Shown here piece by piece: positions 8,601 to 16,248 of a stretch of 20,126 nucleotides of DNA; position 1 is the stretch's first letter, and each line of letters opens with the position of its first letter. Location of the stretch: positions 1-20,126 of the forward strand of contig CALHAO010000341.1 in NCBI GenBank assembly GCA_937931765.1. The letters run 5' to 3'. This DNA is from an uncultured Thiotrichaceae bacterium. Lineage in GTDB: Bacteria; Pseudomonadota; Gammaproteobacteria; Thiotrichales; Thiotrichaceae. Under the pieces are notes generated by a model. That model worked only from the letters and a program-made list of their open reading frames with translations. It searched no databases and was not told where the DNA came from. The position numbers and the translations under genes are program-made.

Positions 8601-8613
8601 CCGCTGATTATTA

Positions 8614-9273
8614 TCAGGCAGTAACCGTCTTTGCGCCGGTAGGTGTACCCAAAATCAGTACATCTGCCGGACGGATTGCAAACAAGCCATTCGTTACAAC
8701 ACCAGGAATATGGTTCAGGCGACTTTCCAGCGCAATAGCATCGGTGATTTCCAGCCCATGAACATCCAGAATAATATTACCATTATCGGTGACATACCCT
8801 TCACGTAATACAGATTTCCCACCCAGCCTGGTTAATTCCCGTGCCACTAATTCGCGCGCCATAGGAATCACTTCAACAGGCAACGGAAATTTCCCCATCA
8901 CATCAACCAGCTTGCTTTCGTCCGCAATGCAGATGAATTTCTCACTGGCACCTGCCACAATTTTCTCCCGCGTGAGTGCACCGCCGCCACCTTTAATCAG
9001 GTGTAACGAATGATTGGATTCATCAGCACCATCAACATACAGCGCCAGTTGTCCAGCCTCATTGAGATCCATCACCCGGATGCCATGACTTTGCAAACGC
9101 TCTGCGCTGGCGATTGAACTGGCTACCGTGCCATCAATCTGACCTTTTATACCCGCCAGTAAATCAATAAAATGATTCGCTGTTGAGCCGGTACCTATAC
9201 CAATGACTCCACCCTTCTCCACATAATCGAGCGCTGCTTCTGCCGCCGCTTTCTTCATTTGATCCTGATTCAT
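8614..9273 (-). CDS. rpiA: Ribose-5-phosphate isomerase A
   Basis: RpiA interconverts ribose-5-phosphate and ribulose-5-phosphate in the non-oxidative pentose phosphate pathway in the cytosol. The 219-residue product has the length of the E. coli enzyme and keeps GTGST (27-31), D81 and D84 in VDGADES, K94 in IKGGGGALT and E103 in TREK. These coincide with the E. coli active-site numbering. The frame could start three codons earlier at a GTG (9282), but I prefer the ATG at 9273 because MNQDQMKKA aligns with the usual N-terminus. It converges with the lipoprotein gene (13-nt gap) and diverges from ilvA. Confidence 0.96.
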   Translation of the reverse strand: MNQDQMKKAAAEAALDYVEKGGVIGIGTGSTANHFIDLLAGIKGQIDGTVASSIASAERLQSHGIRVMDLNEAGQLALYVDGADESNHSLHLIKGGGGALTREKIVAGASEKFICIADESKLVDVMGKFPLPVEVIPMARELVARELTRLGGKSVLREGYVTDNGNIILDVHGLEITDAIALESRLNHIPGVVTNGLFAIRPADVLILGTPTGAKTVTA

Positions 9274-9308
9274 ACCTGGCACCGTGATGTCGTTAAAAAA
9301 TTTGCCTT

Positions 9309-9337
9309 ATACTATGCAGCATAGCCGGGGTTTTCAA
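9309..9337 (-). promoter_or_regulatory. Candidate rpiA promoter
   Basis: On the minus strand TTGAAA (9337-9332) and TAGTAT (9314-9309) are separated by 17 nt, giving a predicted leader of about 30 nt to the ATG at 9273. The -35 box overlaps the -35 of the candidate ilvA promoter on the other strand. This is a visual consensus match only. Confidence 0.35.
9312..9324. promoter_or_regulatory. 13-bp palindrome in the rpiA/ilvA divergent region
   Basis: CTATGC and GCATAG flank a single central A, forming a compact perfect dyad. It overlaps the -10 box proposed for rpiA, a position typical of a repressor operator. The binding protein is unknown. Confidence 0.3.
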
Positions 9338-9359
9338 TCCACAAGGAGAGTTATATAAA
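9331..9359 (+). promoter_or_regulatory. Candidate ilvA promoter
   Basis: TTTTCA (9331-9336) and TATAAA (9354-9359) are 17 nt apart, giving a predicted leader of about 54 nt before the ilvA ATG. An AAGGAGAG sequence inside the spacer is not followed by a usable start codon and is probably coincidental. Confidence 0.3.
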
Positions 9360-9419
9360 ATTCCGGAGTTTTTGGTAACGTAGTACATGCTTCCCAACCT
9401 AACGAAATAAGACTAGCTA

Positions 9420-10943
9420 ATGCACACAATAGAAAAATCACTGATTGAACGTATCTTAACCGCCAGAGTATATGATGTAGCGATTGAGACCCCACTGGAC
9501 AAAGCCAGAAATTTAAGTGAACGCCTCAACAACCACGTCCACCTGAAACGTGAAGATTTACAGCCGGTTTTCTCTTTCAAAATCCGGGGAGCATTTAACA
9601 AATTATTCCACTTAAGTGAAGCAGAACGCAGTAAAGGTGTGGTCGCTGCCTCAGCAGGCAACCATGCTCAGGGCATCGCGCTGGCGGGTAGCACATTAGG
9701 TATTGAAACCACCATTGTTATGCCAACTGTTACGCCTGACATTAAAATTAAAGCCGTGCAGGCCTTTGGTGGCAAGGCGATTATTCAGGGTGATTCATTC
9801 GATGAAGCCTACGCGTATGCACGTGAATTAGAAGAAAAACAAGGCATGGTCTTTGCTCATCCTTTTGATGATTTCGATGTTATCGCGGGTCAGGGTACGA
9901 TTGGCATGGAGATTCTCCGCCAGCATCCCACGCCTCCGGATGCCATTTTTATCGCTATTGGCGGTGGCGGACTCATCTCCGGCGTTGGCAGCTACATAAA
10001 ATACCTGTATCCCAACACCAAAATCATCGGCGTGGAGCATGAAGAAGCACCTACTATGTACATGGCGCTAAAAGAAGGTAAGCGAGTCATTTTACCCAAG
10101 GTTGGCACTTTTGCTGATGGCACTGCTGTCAAACAAGTGGGAGAAAAGACCTTCGAAATTGCCCGCCACATTGTTGATGAGGTAATCCTGGTTAGTACAG
10201 ACGAAACCTGTGCCGCTATCAAAGATGTATTTGAAGATACCCGCACCCTGCTTGAGCCTGCGGGTGCATTGGGTGTTGCAGGTCTGAAAAAATATATTAC
10301 CGAGCACAACTGGCAGAATAAAGACGTTGTCACCATTACCTGCGGTGCCAATATCAACTTTGACCGGATGCGTCATGTTGCTGAACGAGCGGAGTTAGGC
10401 GAAGGCCGTGAAGTTTTGCTCGCTGTGACCATTCCCGAACACCCCGGTAGTTTCCGTCAATTTTGCCGATCTATCGGTAGCCGCTCTATTTCCGAATTCA
10501 ACTACCGACACTCTGACTCACACCAAGCCCAGGTTTTTGCCGGTGTCAAAATATCCGGCGGCCAAACGGAAAGAGAAAACTTGCTGAACGATCTGCAAGC
10601 ACAAAACTATTCGTTTATCGATATGAGCAATAATGAAGTCGCAAAAATCCACCTGCGCTACATGGTAGGTGGTCATGGACAAGGTGTAGAGAATGAATTG
10701 CTGTATCGATTTATGTTTCCGGAGCGCCCTGGCGCACTACTGCATTTCCTGACCAGCATGGGTGAAGGCTGGGATATTAGCTTATTCCACTACCGGAATC
10801 ATGGCTCCGATTTTGGGCGGGTACTGGTTGGCATGCAGGTGCCCCCTGATGAACGGGAACAGTTCAGTGAGTTTTTAGACAACCTGGGCTATACGTACTG
10901 GGATGAAACCAACAACCCTGCTTATCTGCAATTTCTGGGTTAA
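9420..10943 (+). CDS. ilvA: Biosynthetic threonine ammonia-lyase (threonine deaminase)
   Basis: IlvA is a cytosolic PLP enzyme that deaminates threonine to 2-oxobutanoate, the first step toward isoleucine. The 507-residue length is that of the biosynthetic form. KREDLQPVFSFKIRGAFNK contains the PLP lysine K54, SAGNHAQGIAL is the substrate loop, and GGGGL at 181-185 binds the cofactor phosphate. The C-terminal portion (about 325-507) has two ACT-like repeats beginning LLAVTIPEHPGSFRQF and LLYRFMFPERPGALLHF, which in homologues bind isoleucine and valine for feedback control. The in-frame codon TAG just upstream fixes the ATG at 9420 as the first possible ATG, although its ribosome-binding site is weak. 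Pairing with rpiA recurs in Gammaproteobacteria. Confidence 0.97.
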   Translation: MHTIEKSLIERILTARVYDVAIETPLDKARNLSERLNNHVHLKREDLQPVFSFKIRGAFNKLFHLSEAERSKGVVAASAGNHAQGIALAGSTLGIETTIVMPTVTPDIKIKAVQAFGGKAIIQGDSFDEAYAYARELEEKQGMVFAHPFDDFDVIAGQGTIGMEILRQHPTPPDAIFIAIGGGGLISGVGSYIKYLYPNTKIIGVEHEEAPTMYMALKEGKRVILPKVGTFADGTAVKQVGEKTFEIARHIVDEVILVSTDETCAAIKDVFEDTRTLLEPAGALGVAGLKKYITEHNWQNKDVVTITCGANINFDRMRHVAERAELGEGREVLLAVTIPEHPGSFRQFCRSIGSRSISEFNYRHSDSHQAQVFAGVKISGGQTERENLLNDLQAQNYSFIDMSNNEVAKIHLRYMVGGHGQGVENELLYRFMFPERPGALLHFLTSMGEGWDISLFHYRNHGSDFGRVLVGMQVPPDEREQFSEFLDNLGYTYWDETNNPAYLQFLG

Positions 10944-11037
10944 AATACAGGCAAATCATGTCAAGTCGCCCGAAAAATAAACACAAAATAGATTAACAAA
11001 AGCAAAATACTAAAAATATAATTACTCCTGAAAATCT

Positions 11038-11070
11038 TTGGCTCCACCTATACGCTCGATGTGGAGCTAA
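11038..11070. repeat. 10-bp inverted repeat followed by an A-tract
   Basis: TTGGCTCCAC (11038-11047) pairs with GTGGAGCTAA (11061-11070) with one G-U wobble across a 13-nt loop. On the plus strand it is followed by a run of A, not T, so it is not a standard terminator for ilvA. On the minus strand the T-run precedes the hairpin. It is an isolated GC-rich patch within AT-rich DNA; a transcript-end stabiliser or protein site is possible. Confidence 0.5.
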
Positions 11071-11162
11071 AAAAAAAATTTAATATAATCAAATATTTAA
11101 TAAAATAAACCGATAATTATTAGAGTTTTTAGTGCAAAAATTTAGTGATTGAAATTCAATAA

Positions 11163-11187
11163 ACCTAAAAATCTTTAAATTTTAGGT
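11163..11187. repeat. AT-rich 8-bp inverted repeat
   Basis: ACCTAAAA (11163-11170) and TTTTAGGT (11180-11187) are perfect reverse complements separated by 9 nt. In such AT-rich DNA this may be chance, but it lies about 210 nt upstream of the FecR-like gene and could be an operator. Confidence 0.3.
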
Positions 11188-11394
11188 CAAAAATACCACT
11201 AAAAATGATAGAACCATTTGGCAATAAAAAGCGACTAATCATCTGAAACGTTAAGAATAACTATGTAATTTTGCATAGGCTTTCTCTATGAAATCTAGTT
11301 TAGGCCAGTTGAATTCTGAAGACTAAACTGCAACTCATAAATAAAAATTTTATTTTGCGATTGGGATTTTTGTAGGAAACATTAGGAAATAAAT

Positions 11395-11961
11395 ATGCCA
11401 AATAAATACACAAAGCTTATTGCACCTTTAGCACTAAGTCTTTTTTCCACCTCAGTCCTGGCACAAGCTGCACAGACGACACCCTCAGTACTTGAGATCA
11501 TCGAACTCAACGGTAGAGCACTGATAGAAATGCCCAATGGAAGGCAGACTATCGCAAAAACAGGTAGTTACTTACCAAATGGAGCAAAACTATTAGTACT
11601 TGAGAAAGGCTCAGCAACAGGACGCTATATAAAGAGTAAATGTGAGATAAAGTATCGTCAAAATACAGTGGTTAACGTTCGTGAAGATGCACAATGCTTA
11701 GCAGGCACACCGGTGATTAATGCTAATCAATATGCTAAGTTTGGCACAGCCGCTAATGATGGCTGCTGTGTTGTACGCACCATTACCACGCCTGCAGTAA
11801 GGCCGATAATACCAACACCCTCTGCCGCAACCAATATTGCTGCAAACTCTTTTTTAAACACTAAAAACCCTCTACCCCTAATCATTGGTGGAGCAGCAGG
11901 AATCTATCTGCTCTCTGAAATATTGGATGATGATGACGATGACAAGCCAGTTAGTCGTTGA
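11395..11961 (+). CDS. Exported FecR-like protein with C-terminal membrane segment and poly-Asp tail (unknown function)
   Basis: The 188-residue product has a signal peptide (MPNKYTKLIAPLALSLFSTS, cleavage after VLA at residue 23). Residues about 30-105 resemble the FecR-type beta domain: GRALIEMPNGRQ, a predicted strand around KLLVLEKGSATGRYI, KCEIKYRQNTVVNV, then AQC. A Pro/Thr/Ala-rich linker leads to a hydrophobic glycine-rich segment (about 159-173; PLPLIIGGAAGIYLL), six consecutive Asp residues and KPVSR. I recall similar small orphans in Gammaproteobacteria with a C-terminal membrane segment and a PVS end. No sigma factor or TonB receptor is adjacent, so the classical FecR anti-sigma role is not supported. 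Four cysteines include a CC pair. It stands alone after an AT-rich region and converges with trkH. Confidence 0.7.
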   Translation: MPNKYTKLIAPLALSLFSTSVLAQAAQTTPSVLEIIELNGRALIEMPNGRQTIAKTGSYLPNGAKLLVLEKGSATGRYIKSKCEIKYRQNTVVNVREDAQCLAGTPVINANQYAKFGTAANDGCCVVRTITTPAVRPIIPTPSAATNIAANSFLNTKNPLPLIIGGAAGIYLLSEILDDDDDDKPVSR

Positions 11962-11981
11962 TTCTTTACATCAATAAATCA

Positions 11982-12010
11982 ATATGGATTGCCAATACGG
12001 CAGTCCATAT
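11982..12010. terminator. Strong hairpin between convergent FecR-like gene and trkH
   Basis: ATATGGATTGCC (11982-11993) pairs with GGCAGTCCATAT (11999-12010) over 12 positions with one wobble and a 5-nt loop. It lies 20 nt after the FecR-like stop and abuts the trkH stop, so it could end or protect transcripts from both directions. No clear T-run follows on either strand, so an intrinsic terminator is not proven. Confidence 0.45.
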
Positions 12011-13464
12011 CAACGCCGCCAAAACGCTGGCGTTAATATCACCAGCATCGTAAATAACTCCAGACGTCCCATCAGCATCGCTAGACACAGCCACAATTTA
12101 GAAAAATCATCCATACTTTTGTAATTTTTTGCCACATCCCCCAAGCCTGGGCCAAGATTATTTAATGTCGCTGCGACCGCAGAAAAGGCTGTCACCTGGT
12201 CGTGTCCAACAGCCAGCAATCCCAACATAAAAACCACAAATACCGCAATATAAACCGCAAAGAACCCCCATACCGCCTCTACCACATTCTCGGGTAAAGG
12301 CTGTCGATTAATCTTGACGGTAATTCTTGCACTCGGATGCATTAGCCGCGTTACCTCACGCCCACCTTGTTTTACTAACAACAAAAACCGAATCACCTTC
12401 ATTCCACCTGCTGTCGAACCAGCACAACCGCCGACAAAGCTGGCAAACAGCAGCAACACCGGCAAAAAGCCTGGCCAATTACTATAATTCGTTGTGGTAA
12501 AACCTGTTGTTGTCGCAATTGAGACAACCTGAAATAACCCGTGACGAACCGTTTCAACCCAGGTCATTTCAGAAGTACGCTGCCCACCGAGGTAGCTAAT
12601 AGTGACAACAGACAACAAAAACATGATGAGCATATACATCCGGAATTCAGAATCCCGAAAATAGCCCTGCAGACTCAGGTTTCGCCATGCAATGAAATGC
12701 AGGCTGAAATTCACTCCGGCTAATAACATAAAGACAATAGCAACCGCTTCGACCATTGGATTATTGAAAAATGCCATGCTGGAATCATGCGGAGAAAACC
12801 CGCCAATCGCCACGGTAGAAAAACTATGGCTCACCGCATCAAACCAGTCCATACCCGCCAACCAGTAAGCCACAGCACACAACACAGTCAACGCCAGATA
12901 GATATACCACAGCAACTTAGCCGTTTCAGTGATCCGGGGGGTGAGTTTCGAGTCTTTCATAGGGCCGGGAGTTTCTGCACGGTAAAGCTGCATACCACCA
13001 ACACCCAAAATAGGCAGGATAGCGACTGCCAATACGATGATTCCCATGCCACCTAACCATTGCAACTCCTGCCGGTAAAAAGCCAGAGAACGTGGCAGCG
13101 AATCGAGAGAGTCAATAACAGTAGCACCTGTTGTGGTAAGACCTGAAACAGACTCAAAAACAGCGTCAGAAAAAGATATATCAAAATTTTCAATCAGCAT
13201 AAAGGGCACAGCACCGGATATTCCCAGCACGACCCAGAACAAGACAACAATCAAAAAACCTTCACGTAAGCGCAGATCACCCCGCACACGATGCACAGGA
13301 AACCATAAGACAAAACCACTGATAAAAATTAGTGCAAAGCCTTCCCAAAAAGGCATCAGATCAGGATCACCCATTAACCAACCAATCAAAATTGGTGGCA
13401 ACATGGTCAAACTGAAAACCATCATCAGTAAGCCAAGAATGCGCTGGATAACTGTAAATTTCAT
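12010..13464 (-). CDS. trkH: Trk potassium uptake system membrane subunit TrkH
   Basis: The 484-residue integral membrane protein forms the K+-translocating channel of the Trk system. It has about ten hydrophobic helices and the four degenerate selectivity-filter loops: TTTGATVI, VAIGGFSPHDS, ATTTGFTTTNY and LGPGLGDVAKNY. The SFVGGCAGSTAGGMKVIR segment before the last repeat is typical. The length matches TrkH/TrkG. Its ATG lies 2 nt after the trkA stop, so the two are cotranscribed and gated together. The stop codon abuts the hairpin at 11982-12010. Confidence 0.96.
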   Translation of the reverse strand: MKFTVIQRILGLLMMVFSLTMLPPILIGWLMGDPDLMPFWEGFALIFISGFVLWFPVHRVRGDLRLREGFLIVVLFWVVLGISGAVPFMLIENFDISFSDAVFESVSGLTTTGATVIDSLDSLPRSLAFYRQELQWLGGMGIIVLAVAILPILGVGGMQLYRAETPGPMKDSKLTPRITETAKLLWYIYLALTVLCAVAYWLAGMDWFDAVSHSFSTVAIGGFSPHDSSMAFFNNPMVEAVAIVFMLLAGVNFSLHFIAWRNLSLQGYFRDSEFRMYMLIMFLLSVVTISYLGGQRTSEMTWVETVRHGLFQVVSIATTTGFTTTNYSNWPGFLPVLLLFASFVGGCAGSTAGGMKVIRFLLLVKQGGREVTRLMHPSARITVKINRQPLPENVVEAVWGFFAVYIAVFVVFMLGLLAVGHDQVTAFSAVAATLNNLGPGLGDVAKNYKSMDDFSKLWLCLAMLMGRLELFTMLVILTPAFWRR

Positions 13465-13466
13465 AC

Positions 13467-14840
13467 TTAGAAGAAGTGAACGCCGACCTGGAATAATTTT
13501 TCCACGGCAGGAATGTAACGCTTATCGGTTAGGAACATAATGATATGGTCACCCGCCTCAATCACAGGGTTATCATCAAGCATCAGTACCAGGTCACCAC
13601 GTACCAAAGCACCGATAATGGTTGAAGGTGGTAGTTTCACTTCACTGATGCGGCGACCTACCACACGGGATGTTTTTTTATCACCATGCGCCACCACTTC
13701 TATTGCTTCAGCTGCCCCCCGACGCAACGAATGAACCGCAACAATGTCCCCCCGCCGGATATGCGTGAGCAATGCACCAATAGTGATTTGCTGAGGGGAT
13801 ATAGCCAGATCAATATTACGCTCGACTAGCTCAGCATAGCTCATTCTATTGATCAGACTCATGACCCGGCGTGCGCCTAATCGCTTGGCTAGCATCGACG
13901 ACAAAATATTAGCTTCATCATCATTAGTGACTGCAATATAAACATCAGTGTTTTCGATGTTCTCTTCAATCAGCAAGTCCTCATCAGAAGCATCACCTTC
14001 AAGCACTATCGTTTTGTCCAAGCGCTCAGCCAGTTTCGATGCACGCTCAGTATTGTTTTCAATAATTTTGACCTGGTACTTTGCTTCCTCCAACAAGCGG
14101 GCCAACCGATTACCAATATTCCCACCACCCGCGATAATGATCCGTTTGTAAGGCTTATCAAGTCGGCGCATCTCACTAATAATAGCGCGGATATGTTTGG
14201 GACTGGCAACGAAAAAAACCTCGTCACTCACCTCAACTACAGTGTCTTCTTTTATTTTTAATGCTTTGCCTTTACGGAATATTGCTGCAATGCTGGCCCT
14301 AATACCAGGCATATGTTCATACATATCCAGCAGCTTGTTGCCAATCAACGCGCCACCCGCCAGCGCCTTCACACCCACTAACTGCACTTTACCGTCCGCA
14401 AAATTCAGCACCTGTAAGGCACCCGGATGAGAAATAAGCCGGAACACATGATCAGTCACCAACTGTTCGGGACTGATCAATACATCAATTGGCAGGGCTT
14501 CCTGTAAAAATAAACGTGGATGCTGAAGATAATGCGAGGAACGGATACGGGCAATTTTAGTGGGCGTCCGGTACAGAGTGAAGGCAACCTGACAAGCCAC
14601 CATATTGACCTCATCACTATTAGTGACCGCAATCAACATGTCGACATCTTCAATGCCCGCTCGCTCAAGCACTCTGGGATAGGATGCTTGTCCGACTTCA
14701 GTGCGCACATCAAGCTTCTCACGCAGTTCCCGTAAGACAGCAACATCCGTATCAACAATAGTTACATCATTGTCTTCGCGCGCCAATACTTCGGCGACTG
14801 AACGACCCACTTGCCCTGCGCCTAAAATCAATACTTTCAT
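13467..14840 (-). CDS. trkA: Trk system potassium transporter regulatory subunit TrkA
   Basis: TrkA is the cytoplasmic nucleotide-binding ring that gates TrkH. The 457-residue length is the double-RCK form. The first Rossmann fold begins MKVLILGAGQVGRSVAEVL with the acidic strand end VDTD. The second begins RIIIAGGGNIGNRLARLLE with IIENN. Each RCK_N is followed by a TrkA_C domain. TNSDEVNM and TNDDEANILSSMLAKRLGA are characteristic. A short TCGCT-GAA-AGCGA hairpin followed by TTT lies at the end of ntrX (14864-14876). A perfect TATAAT (14854-14849) sits just before the trkA start but has no good -35, so an internal, nearly leaderless promoter is only a weak possibility. Confidence 0.97.
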   Translation of the reverse strand: MKVLILGAGQVGRSVAEVLAREDNDVTIVDTDVAVLRELREKLDVRTEVGQASYPRVLERAGIEDVDMLIAVTNSDEVNMVACQVAFTLYRTPTKIARIRSSHYLQHPRLFLQEALPIDVLISPEQLVTDHVFRLISHPGALQVLNFADGKVQLVGVKALAGGALIGNKLLDMYEHMPGIRASIAAIFRKGKALKIKEDTVVEVSDEVFFVASPKHIRAIISEMRRLDKPYKRIIIAGGGNIGNRLARLLEEAKYQVKIIENNTERASKLAERLDKTIVLEGDASDEDLLIEENIENTDVYIAVTNDDEANILSSMLAKRLGARRVMSLINRMSYAELVERNIDLAISPQQITIGALLTHIRRGDIVAVHSLRRGAAEAIEVVAHGDKKTSRVVGRRISEVKLPPSTIIGALVRGDLVLMLDDNPVIEAGDHIIMFLTDKRYIPAVEKLFQVGVHFF

Positions 14841-14869
14841 AACCGCAGATTATAGTGCTTAAATCGCTT

Positions 14870-16246
14870 TCAGCGACCATATTTTTTGGGATCAACTTTT
14901 AAAGAGCGCATTTTACGGTATAAGTGGGTTCTTTCCATCTTCACCTTCTCTGCCAGCTTACTTACATTTCCCTCAACCTGCTTCAATTGATAGACCAGAT
15001 AATCATGCTCGAACTGTTCGCGCGCTTGGCGCAACGGTAAATCGTACAGGCTATCAGGTGTGTATCCAACCTCATTGGCAAACACCGGAATAATTGCCCC
15101 CGCCGCTTCTTCCGCCTCATCCAGATCAATTTCAACATCGGTTCCGAGAATCAGTAAGCGCTGTACTAAATTCCGTAACTCTAAAATATTACCCGGCCAG
15201 CGATGATTGCGTAGAAAATTCTGAGCGGCCAGAGAAAAATGGCGATAAGGCAAGCCATCTAAAGCCGTCAGCTTACTCACATAATAATTAAGCAGCTCAG
15301 GCACATCTTCCGGATGTTCACGCAGTGGCGGCATTTGTATAGGCACCACGTTTAGCAAATAATACAATTCCTCACTGAAGCGCTCTTCAAGCACATCATC
15401 CTGTAAGTCATGCGTAGCAGAAACCACCACCTGTAAATCAAAATCAACCCGCTCCTGGCCATTAATACGGAAGAAATAACCATCCTTTAAGGCACCTAAC
15501 AAACGCGCCTGACTATCATCATCCAACTCAAATACTTCTGCCAAGTACAGAAAACCAGCATTACATTCATCCAGCAGCCCGTGGCTGACCTTGCCTTTAT
15601 CCACTGAGCCAAACAGTTGTTGGCCCATATCCGGCATATTGGAGCGGGAAAGCACTATTTTATTGAAAGGGCGATCCTTGCGGGCGCTATGGGCATGGAT
15701 ATAACGAGCCATAGCTTCTTTGCCTACACCCGGCTCGCCATAAAGCAGCACACAAGATTCATGTTGTGCCACCCGTTTAGCCTGATCACGTAATTGTTGG
15801 ATTATTCTACTATTTCCAACTAATTCCTGATCACTGAAAATTTGCTTACGAAGCCCTTGATTTTCTTGCTCAAGCTGCTGTGTACGCAGGCCATTTTCGA
15901 TGGTCAGCAGCATTTTGGCCATCGACAAAGGCTTTTCGATGAAGTCATAAGCGCCTAATTTGGTCGCCTCAACGGCCGTTTCTATGGTGCCATGTCCGGA
16001 CATCATAATTACCGGGCAATTCAACACTTCATCATCACGCCATTCTTTTAATAAAGAAATGCCGTCCTGACCCGGCATCCAGATATCCAGTAACACCAGA
16101 TCCGGCTTGCGTTGATGGAATAATTCACGTGCCTGAGTGGCATCTTCAGCCACAACAACCCGATAACCTTCATCTTCCAGAATCTCACTGACCAACTGAC
16201 GAATATCCGGCTCATCGTCTACTACCATGATAAATTGTGCTGTCAT
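14870..16246 (-). CDS. ntrX: NtrX-like response regulator with degenerate AAA+ domain
   Basis: The 458-residue regulator has a receiver domain (acidic pocket D10-D11, phosphoacceptor D54 in LLDIWMPG, K105), an AAA+ domain (about 140-370) and a C-terminal Fis-type helix-turn-helix (about 405-458; KLAEKVKMERTHLYRKM). Walker A is intact (GEPGVGKE, 170-177). The sigma54-contacting GAFTGA loop is absent: LFGSVDKGKVSHGLL runs from 211 straight through where it should be. Walker B reads FLYLAEV with A236 in place of the usual Asp. Such loss argues against classical sigma54 activation and for phosphorylation-dependent DNA binding. An AAGGAGAGG ribosome-binding site lies inside the last ntrY codons, 2 nt separate the genes, and ntrY is its likely cognate kinase. 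Confidence 0.92.
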   Translation of the reverse strand: MTAQFIMVVDDEPDIRQLVSEILEDEGYRVVVAEDATQARELFHQRKPDLVLLDIWMPGQDGISLLKEWRDDEVLNCPVIMMSGHGTIETAVEATKLGAYDFIEKPLSMAKMLLTIENGLRTQQLEQENQGLRKQIFSDQELVGNSRIIQQLRDQAKRVAQHESCVLLYGEPGVGKEAMARYIHAHSARKDRPFNKIVLSRSNMPDMGQQLFGSVDKGKVSHGLLDECNAGFLYLAEVFELDDDSQARLLGALKDGYFFRINGQERVDFDLQVVVSATHDLQDDVLEERFSEELYYLLNVVPIQMPPLREHPEDVPELLNYYVSKLTALDGLPYRHFSLAAQNFLRNHRWPGNILELRNLVQRLLILGTDVEIDLDEAEEAAGAIIPVFANEVGYTPDSLYDLPLRQAREQFEHDYLVYQLKQVEGNVSKLAEKVKMERTHLYRKMRSLKVDPKKYGR

Positions 16247-16248
16247 TA

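Larger units (their letters stand above)
10944..11394. other. AT-rich gene-free region between ilvA and the FecR-like gene
   Basis: These 451 nt hold no convincing gene on either strand. The base composition is strikingly AT-rich compared with the flanks, with long A and T runs. It contains two inverted repeats (listed separately) and a shorter dyad, CTATG/CATAG, at 11261-11278. I see no canonical intrinsic terminator for ilvA. AGGA about 8 nt before 11395 is the likely ribosome-binding site for the next gene. I could not settle on a promoter. Confidence 0.7.

Noticed and set aside
8604..8617. CTGAT-tatt-ATCAG hairpin between the converging lipoprotein and rpiA genes.
   Set aside because: The stem is only 5 bp, without a T-run, and overlaps the rpiA stop; too weak to call a terminator.
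9387..9410. A seven-codon frame (MLPNLTK) just before ilvA that might be a leader peptide for attenuation.
   Set aside because: It has no properly spaced ribosome-binding site, no run of Ile/Val/Leu/Thr codons and no terminator/antiterminator pair before ilvA.
11038..11070. Inverted repeat considered as the ilvA terminator.
   Set aside because: The stem is followed by A rather than T on the plus strand, so it does not meet the intrinsic terminator pattern.
14842..14854. Perfect TATAAT just upstream of trkA as an independent promoter.
   Set aside because: No acceptable -35 at 16-18 nt and no extended -10; transcript would be almost leaderless. Kept only as a remark.
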